A stretch of 64,000 nt of DNA from Oscillospiraceae bacterium (GTDB lineage: Bacteria > Bacillota > Clostridia > Oscillospirales > Acutalibacteraceae), in NCBI GenBank assembly GCA_015066095.1, contig SVPC01000001.1:61947-125946 (forward strand), in the 5' to 3' direction. The notes beneath the pieces were generated by a model. That model worked only from the letters and a program-made list of their open reading frames with translations. It was not told the DNA's origin and made no database searches. Made by a program: the position numbers and the translations under genes. Positions 58,507 through 64,000 of the stretch are shown here, piece by piece; within the stretch, counting starts at the first letter, position 1, and each line of letters starts with the position of its first letter.

Positions 58507-59064
58507 ATGAAAGAATTATCACTTAATATTCTCGACATTACCGAAAATTCGGTTAAAGCAGGGGCAACCCTTACCGAAATCTGTATTGACGAGTCAGATG
58601 AAACCATAATTCTTACTATAACCGATAACGGTCACGGAATGACCGATGAAACCTTGAAAACAGTTTTGAATCCCTTTTACACCACCCGAACAACACGCAA
58701 GGTGGGAATGGGGTTACCGCTATTAAAACTCGCCTGTGAGCAAACAGGCGGCAGTTTGGAAATTTTTTCAAAGCATATTGATGATTTTCCAAACGAGCAT
58801 GGTACAACAGTTAAAACTATGTTTTGCAAAAACCATATCGACTGCGCTCCCTTGGGCGATGTGGTTGAAACAATTAAAACCTTAATACAAGGACACCCTG
58901 ATACTGATTTTTTGTTTACACACAATTTTACAAATGGTAAGGTGTTGCTTGACACCCGTGAATTAAGGGTGGTTTTAGATGGTGTACCGCTCAACACTTA
59001 CGAAGTAATTAAATGGATAGAAGAATATTTAAAAGAACAATATTCCGAAATTCAAAAAGCATAG
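58507..59064 (+). CDS. Stand-alone HATPase_c protein with extra C-terminal domain
   Basis: 'LNILDITENSVKAGAT', 'TDNGHGMTDETL', 'GMGLPLLKLACEQTGGSLEI', 'GTTVKTMF'. Confidence 0.85.
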   Translation: MKELSLNILDITENSVKAGATLTEICIDESDETIILTITDNGHGMTDETLKTVLNPFYTTRTTRKVGMGLPLLKLACEQTGGSLEIFSKHIDDFPNEHGTTVKTMFCKNHIDCAPLGDVVETIKTLIQGHPDTDFLFTHNFTNGKVLLDTRELRVVLDGVPLNTYEVIKWIEEYLKEQYSEIQKA

Positions 59065-59081
59065 AAAGGAAGAATTTTCTT

Positions 59082-59444
59082 ATGAAATCTTTAGCTGAAT
59101 TACAGGCAATCAAAGAAAAAATGAAGAGCAAGGTTGTTCTTCGTGAAGGCACAAATGACACTCGCGTTGTTGTTGGTATGGCTACATGCGGTATCGCAGC
59201 AGGTGCGCGTCCAGTGCTTAATGCGTTGGTTGAAGAGGTTAACGCTCTTGGACTTATTGACCATGTTACCGTTTCACAAACCGGTTGTATTGGCATTTGT
59301 GAGTACGAACCTGTTGTAGAAGTTTTTGAAGCAGGTAAGGAAAAGGTTACATACGTAAAGATGGATGCCGAAAAAGCAAAGAGAGTAGCAAAAGAGCACT
59401 TAAAAGAAGGCAAAGTTGTTACTGAATTTGTAATAAAAGCGTAA
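59082..59444 (+). CDS. hndB: [2Fe-2S] thioredoxin-like ferredoxin, HndB-like
   Basis: 'VVVGMATCGIAAGARPVLNAL...VSQTGCIGICEYEPVVEV'; ATG 59082 with RBS gaaaggaag. Confidence 0.9.
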   Translation: MKSLAELQAIKEKMKSKVVLREGTNDTRVVVGMATCGIAAGARPVLNALVEEVNALGLIDHVTVSQTGCIGICEYEPVVEVFEAGKEKVTYVKMDAEKAKRVAKEHLKEGKVVTEFVIKA

Positions 59445-59470
59445 GCTATTAGAATATTGGAGGTAAAAAA

Positions 59471-61291
59471 ATGATTCGTGCACATGTGTTAATTTGCGGC
59501 GGTACGGGTTGTACTTCTTCGGGTAGTGCGTCTATTCAGAAGGCTTTTGAGGAAAATATCCAAGCCTTTGATTTAGTAGAAGAAGTTAAGCTTGTTCAAA
59601 CCGGTTGTTTCGGCCTTTGCGAATTGGGCCCCGTTGTTATCGTTTATCCTGACGGTACATTCTACAGCCGTGTTACCCCCGAAGATGTAAAAGAAATTGT
59701 TGAAGAACACCTTTTGAAAGGTCGTCCTGTTGAGCGTTTGGTTTATAACGACACAGGTAAGGATGCTCCTAAAGTAGAAGGTCAGGTAGCTCTTAGTGAT
59801 ACCGCTTTCTACAAATCACAAAACCGTGTTGTTCTTCGTAACTGCGGTGTTATTGACCCCGAAAACATTGACGAATATATCGCAATGGACGGTTATGCAG
59901 CTTTGGGTAAGGTTCTTACCGAAATGAAACCCGAAGATGTAATTAAGGTTATTTCTGATTCGGGTCTTCGTGGCCGTGGCGGCGGCGGATTCCCCACAGG
60001 CTTTAAATGGTCTTTGTGTGCTCCTAACAAGGCAGACCAGAAATATGTTGTATGTAATGCCGACGAAGGCGACCCCGGTGCATTTATGGACCGTTCCGTT
60101 TTGGAAGGTGACCCCCACTGCTTGGTTGAAGCAATGGCTATCGCAGGTTATGCTATCGGCGCTACCGAAGGTTATGTATATGTTCGTGCTGAATATCCTA
60201 TCGCTGTTAAACGTTTACAGAAGGCTATCGACCAGGCTCGTGAATATGGTCTTTTAGGTAAGAACATCTTCGGCTCAGGCTTCGACTTTGATTTGTTCAT
60301 CCGTTTGGGTGCAGGTGCCTTCGTTTGCGGTGAAGAAACTGCTCTTATGACTTCTATCGAAGGCAACCGCGGTGAGCCCAGACCCCGTCCGCCTTATCCG
60401 GCAGTTAAGGGTCTTTTCGGCAAACCCACCGTTGAAAATAACGTTGAAACCTTTGCTAACGTTCCTCAGATTATCCTCCGTGGTGCTGAATGGTTCGCTT
60501 CTATGGGTACTGAAAAGTCCAAAGGTACTAAGGTATTCGCATTAGGCGGTAAGATTAAGCACACTGGTCTTGTTGAAATTCCTATGGGCACTACTCTCCG
60601 TCACATCATAGATGAAATCGGCGGCGGTATCCCCAATGGTAAGAAATTTAAGGCTGCTCAAACAGGTGGTCCTTCGGGTGGATGTATCCCTGCTCACCTT
60701 ATCGATACTGAAGTTGACTATGACAATTTAACCGCTATCGGTTGTATGATGGGTTCAGGCGGTCTTATCGTTATGGACGAAGACAACTGTATGGTTGATA
60801 TGGCTAAATTCTTCCTTGAATTTACTGTTGACGAATCTTGCGGTAAGTGTACTCCTTGCCGTGTAGGTACAAAACGTCTCCTTGAATTGCTTGATAAGAT
60901 TACATCGGGTAAGGGCACACTCGAAGACGTTGACCGTCTTGAAGAACTCTGCTACTACATTAAGCAGAACTCACTCTGCGGTCTCGGTCAGACTGCTCCT
61001 AACCCTGTGCTTTCTACACTTAACTTCTTCCGTGATGAATATGTTTCTCACGTTGTCGATAAGAAGTGCCCTGCAGGCGTATGTAAAGACCTTCTTACCT
61101 TTACAATCGACCAGGATAAGTGTATCGGTTGTGGTGTTTGTGCTAGAAATTGCCCTGTAAATGCAATTGAAAAGACTGATTACATAGCACCCGGTCATAA
61201 ACTCCCATCTTACACCATTGACGCTGATAAGTGCGTTAAGTGCGGTGTATGTATGGGCAACTGTAAGTTTAAAGCAATCTCTAAGCAATAA
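59471..61291 (+). CDS. hndC: NuoF/HndC-like NAD(P)H- and FMN-binding subunit
   Basis: N-terminal [2Fe-2S] domain, 'GRGGGGFPTGFKW', 'CNADEGDPGAFMDRSVLEGDPH', 'ESCGKCTPCRVGTKR', C-terminal 2x[4Fe-4S]. Confidence 0.95.
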   Translation: MIRAHVLICGGTGCTSSGSASIQKAFEENIQAFDLVEEVKLVQTGCFGLCELGPVVIVYPDGTFYSRVTPEDVKEIVEEHLLKGRPVERLVYNDTGKDAPKVEGQVALSDTAFYKSQNRVVLRNCGVIDPENIDEYIAMDGYAALGKVLTEMKPEDVIKVISDSGLRGRGGGGFPTGFKWSLCAPNKADQKYVVCNADEGDPGAFMDRSVLEGDPHCLVEAMAIAGYAIGATEGYVYVRAEYPIAVKRLQKAIDQAREYGLLGKNIFGSGFDFDLFIRLGAGAFVCGEETALMTSIEGNRGEPRPRPPYPAVKGLFGKPTVENNVETFANVPQIILRGAEWFASMGTEKSKGTKVFALGGKIKHTGLVEIPMGTTLRHIIDEIGGGIPNGKKFKAAQTGGPSGGCIPAHLIDTEVDYDNLTAIGCMMGSGGLIVMDEDNCMVDMAKFFLEFTVDESCGKCTPCRVGTKRLLELLDKITSGKGTLEDVDRLEELCYYIKQNSLCGLGQTAPNPVLSTLNFFRDEYVSHVVDKKCPAGVCKDLLTFTIDQDKCIGCGVCARNCPVNAIEKTDYIAPGHKLPSYTIDADKCVKCGVCMGNCKFKAISKQ

Positions 61292-61308
61292 GAAAGGAGC
61301 CTAATATA

Positions 61309-63060
61309 ATGGATATGATAAATGTTAAAATTAACGGTATTGCTGTAAGTGTACCTAAGGGCTCTACTGTTTTAGATGCTGCCCGTAAAGCAGGTATTGA
61401 AATTCCTACCCTTTGCTTTATGAAAGAAAAGAACGAAATCGGCGCTTGTCGTATCTGCGTTGTTGAGGTAAACGAAGGCAGAGGTTTCCGTATAGTTACC
61501 GCTTGCGTATACCCTGTAAGCGAAGGTATGGAAGTTCTTACAAATACCGAAAAAATTCAAAAAGCAAGAAAAACCACTCTGGAACTTATTCTTTCTACTC
61601 ATGAGAAGAAATGTCTTTCTTGCGCACGTTCTACCAACTGCGAACTTCAAAAACTTTGCCTTGACTATGGCGTAGATGAAAACGCATTTGGTGGGTTCAA
61701 GCCCGAATATGAGCTTGATTGCAGTACACCCCATCTCGTAAGAGATAACAATAAGTGTATCCTTTGTCGTCGTTGCGTTGCCGCTTGTAACGAACAGTAT
61801 GTTGGCGTTATCGGTGCTAACAACCGCGGTATTGATACTAATATCGGCACTCCCTTTGAGGTTGGCCTTTCAAATGTTCCTTGTATTTCCTGCGGTCAGT
61901 GTACAGTTGTATGCCCCACAGGCGCTTTGGTTGAAAAGGACGACACAGATAAGATTTGGGAAGCTTTGGCTGATGAAACTAAGCACGTTGTAGTTCAAAC
62001 TGCTCCGTCTGTTCGTGCTACTTTGGGCGAATGCTTCGGCAATGATATCGGTACTAATGTTGAAGGTAAAATGGTTGCAGCTTTGCGCCGTTTGGGCTTT
62101 GACAGAGTATTTGATACTAACTTTGCTGCCGACCTTACAATCGTAGAAGAAGCTAACGAATTGGTTGAAAGAATTAATAACGGCGGTACTTTACCGATGA
62201 TTACTTCTTGCTCACCAGGTTGGGTTAAGTTCTGCGAATATTACTATCCCGATATGATTAATCATCTTTCTACCTGTAAGTCTCCTCAGCAGATGGCAGG
62301 TGCGGTAATCAAGACCTACTATGCAGAAAAGATGGGTATTGACCCCAAGGATATCGTATCAGTTTCTGTAATGCCTTGTACTGCTAAGAAATTTGAAATC
62401 GGCCGAGAAGACCAGTCCGCTGCAGGTGTTCCCGATGTTGATATTGCTATCACCACTCGTGAACTCGCTCGTATGATTGATAGAGCTGGTATCCAGTTCA
62501 ATATGTTGCCTGATGAAGAGTTTGATTCTCCCTTGGGTGAAGATACCGGCGCTGCTGTTATTTTCGGTGCTACCGGCGGTGTTATGGAAGCAGCTCTTCG
62601 TACCGCTAACGACTGGCTCACTGGTAAAGATAATACCGAAATCGACTTCACTGCTGTTCGTGGTACACAGGGTCTTAAAGAGGCTGCTGTTACTATCAAC
62701 GGCAACGAAATCAAGGTTGCTGTAGCATCAGGTGCCGCTGCTGCTAAGTGCGTAATGGATATGATGAAGGCAGGTAACCCCAAGGGTTGGACCTTTGTTG
62801 AAATTATGGGATGCCCCGGCGGTTGTGTAAACGGCGGCGGTCAACCTATCCATCCGCAAAGCGTTCGCGATACAGTTGATTTGAAGGCTGTTCGCGCAAA
62901 GGCTCTTTATGACCAAGATAAGTCAATGGCTATCCGTAAGTCACACGAATCTCCCGTAGTTAAGAAACTCTATGAAGAATGGTATGATGGTTTCGGCGGT
63001 CATAAGGCTCACCACGACTTGCATACAAGCTATGTAGCTCGTGAAAAGTACACTAAATAA
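61309..63060 (+). CDS. hndD: Catalytic [FeFe]-hydrogenase subunit, HndD/HydA-like
   Basis: N-terminal 2Fe-2S and ferredoxin domains; H-cluster motifs 'ITSCSPGWVKFCE', 'VMPCTAKKFE', 'EIMGCPGGCVNGGGQP'. Confidence 0.95.
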   Translation: MDMINVKINGIAVSVPKGSTVLDAARKAGIEIPTLCFMKEKNEIGACRICVVEVNEGRGFRIVTACVYPVSEGMEVLTNTEKIQKARKTTLELILSTHEKKCLSCARSTNCELQKLCLDYGVDENAFGGFKPEYELDCSTPHLVRDNNKCILCRRCVAACNEQYVGVIGANNRGIDTNIGTPFEVGLSNVPCISCGQCTVVCPTGALVEKDDTDKIWEALADETKHVVVQTAPSVRATLGECFGNDIGTNVEGKMVAALRRLGFDRVFDTNFAADLTIVEEANELVERINNGGTLPMITSCSPGWVKFCEYYYPDMINHLSTCKSPQQMAGAVIKTYYAEKMGIDPKDIVSVSVMPCTAKKFEIGREDQSAAGVPDVDIAITTRELARMIDRAGIQFNMLPDEEFDSPLGEDTGAAVIFGATGGVMEAALRTANDWLTGKDNTEIDFTAVRGTQGLKEAAVTINGNEIKVAVASGAAAAKCVMDMMKAGNPKGWTFVEIMGCPGGCVNGGGQPIHPQSVRDTVDLKAVRAKALYDQDKSMAIRKSHESPVVKKLYEEWYDGFGGHKAHHDLHTSYVAREKYTK

Positions 63061-63071
63061 TTAGTAAAATT

Positions 63072-63099
63072 AAAACTCCCGTGGAAACACGGGAGTTTT
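63072..63099 (+). terminator. Rho-independent terminator of the hydrogenase operon
   Basis: aaaactcccgtg-gaaa-cacgggagtttt. Confidence 0.88.
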
Positions 63100-63278
63100 G
63101 CTGTGTACCACAGCGGGTAATAATGGTGCAACTTTGTACAGGTTTGCGACTGTATTTCTCGATAGCAGTGTAAGTGGTGAAGCATAATTTGACCGCGCGG
63201 TTTTATAATATTGCTTTTGGTTGTTAGGTATGTTAATATGAGAGAGTAAATGAATTTTATTTTTAAGGAGAATAATAA

Positions 63279-63791
63279 TTGATTATTTTAATTTCCGGTG
63301 CATCGCATACAGGGAAAACTATGTTGGCACAAAAAATACTCGAAAAATATAAATATCCTTATCTTTCGATTGACCATTTGAAAATGGGGCTTATCCGTAG
63401 TGGAAATACTGATTTGACACCCCTTGATTCGGATGAAGCACTTACTGAATATTTATGGCCGATAACTAAGGAAATAATTAAAACCGCAATAGAAAACGAC
63501 CAAAATTTAACTATTGAGGGTTGCTATATTCCTTTTGATTGGAAAAAAGATTTTGAGCAAAATTATCTTTCTAACATTAAATATTATTGCTTGATTATGT
63601 CCGAAAAATATATATGCAATCACTTTGATGACATTAAAAAATATGAAAATATAATAGAAAAAAGATTATCTGAAGAATGCTCTGCACAAGCGCTTATAGA
63701 AGATAACAAGAAAAATATGCAACAATGTGAAAAATACGGACTTAATTATATTCGTGTAGATGAAGAGTATAAAGTGGAAATTAAGTTATAA
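63279..63791 (+). CDS. P-loop ATPase/kinase-like protein (TTG start)
   Basis: Walker A 'SGASHTGKTMLAQKIL', RBS aaggag, 'LTIEGCYIP'. Confidence 0.75.
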   Translation: MIILISGASHTGKTMLAQKILEKYKYPYLSIDHLKMGLIRSGNTDLTPLDSDEALTEYLWPITKEIIKTAIENDQNLTIEGCYIPFDWKKDFEQNYLSNIKYYCLIMSEKYICNHFDDIKKYENIIEKRLSEECSAQALIEDNKKNMQQCEKYGLNYIRVDEEYKVEIKL

Positions 63792-63844
63792 TGAAAAAAT
63801 TCAAAACCTAACATAAAGGGAATTAAAAATCTTATCGGCTTATC

Positions 63845-64000
63845 CTATTTCATAATCTTTATAAAATGGAACATTTCGTCAGGTCCATCATTAGAATTAT
63901 CGTCGGGTATGTCATAAGAGGGTTTAAAATATTCGCACCAAAACTGATCAATCTGAAAACCGCATTTATTAACATAAAAATGAATATTTCGTTTATCAAA
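63845..64000 (-). CDS. C-terminal fragment of a probable GNAT-family acetyltransferase (5' end outside window)
   Basis: Minus-strand frame ...FDKRNIHFYVNKCGFQIDQFWCEYFKPSYDIPDDNSNDGPDEMFHFIKIMK*; 'HFYxNKCGF' is typical of GNAT C-termini. Confidence 0.55.
   Translation of the reverse strand, partial: FDKRNIHFYVNKCGFQIDQFWCEYFKPSYDIPDDNSNDGPDEMFHFIKIMK

Noticed and set aside
62319-62783. 154-aa antisense ORF inside hndD
   Set aside because: Antisense to conserved H-cluster region; Ser/Pro-rich shadow ORF.
63100-63270. Region after the hydrogenase terminator considered as a small RNA
   Set aside because: Some short complementarity but no clear promoter-plus-terminator arrangement; not supportable from sequence alone.

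Overview
This 64 kb window looks like chromosomal DNA from a low-to-mid GC clostridial Firmicute, possibly a gut Oscillospirales/Ruminococcaceae-type genome (lineage is inferred only from gene content and style). Most of it is dense core genes. Left to right: plsX-rnc-radical SAM-smc-ftsY-rdgB-yhbY-nadD-yqeK-rsfS-leuS; secG-rpsU-yqeG-nfo-like-P-type ATPase-HD; an SDR; a repeat-rich surface protein; murI-ywiB-like-argS-pncB-lipoprotein-lon-engB; a T-box-controlled asnS-asnA pair; a CapD-like dehydratase; a ThiF-family protein; spo0A; tRNA-Thr; DUF4364-lysC-hom (minus strand); ytvI; a DUF3343/class V aminotransferase pair; cdaA-cdaR; recD2-comFC-mreB-like; an AraC/GH31 pair; an orphan solute-binding lipoprotein; and an 8 kb hydrogenase operon (54.9-63.06 kb). 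I saw no prophage, transposase, CRISPR or rRNA. The strongest leads are: (1) the hydrogenase operon, where HndA/B/C/D-type electron-bifurcating subunits flank a block of putative redox-signalling genes (two DRTGG-like proteins, two stand-alone HATPase domains, a sensory [FeFe]-hydrogenase-like protein and a PHP phosphoesterase), with a textbook Rex-type operator just downstream of the promoter; and (2) a strongly folding ~170-nt inverted-repeat RNA between a consensus promoter and a UUCG-loop terminator, directly upstream of the repeat surface protein. Also notable are a P-type ATPase with altered catalytic motifs, a MITE-like nested-hairpin element, and a small array of hairpins spaced by 'acatac'. 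All assignments come from reading motifs and context; no database search was run.
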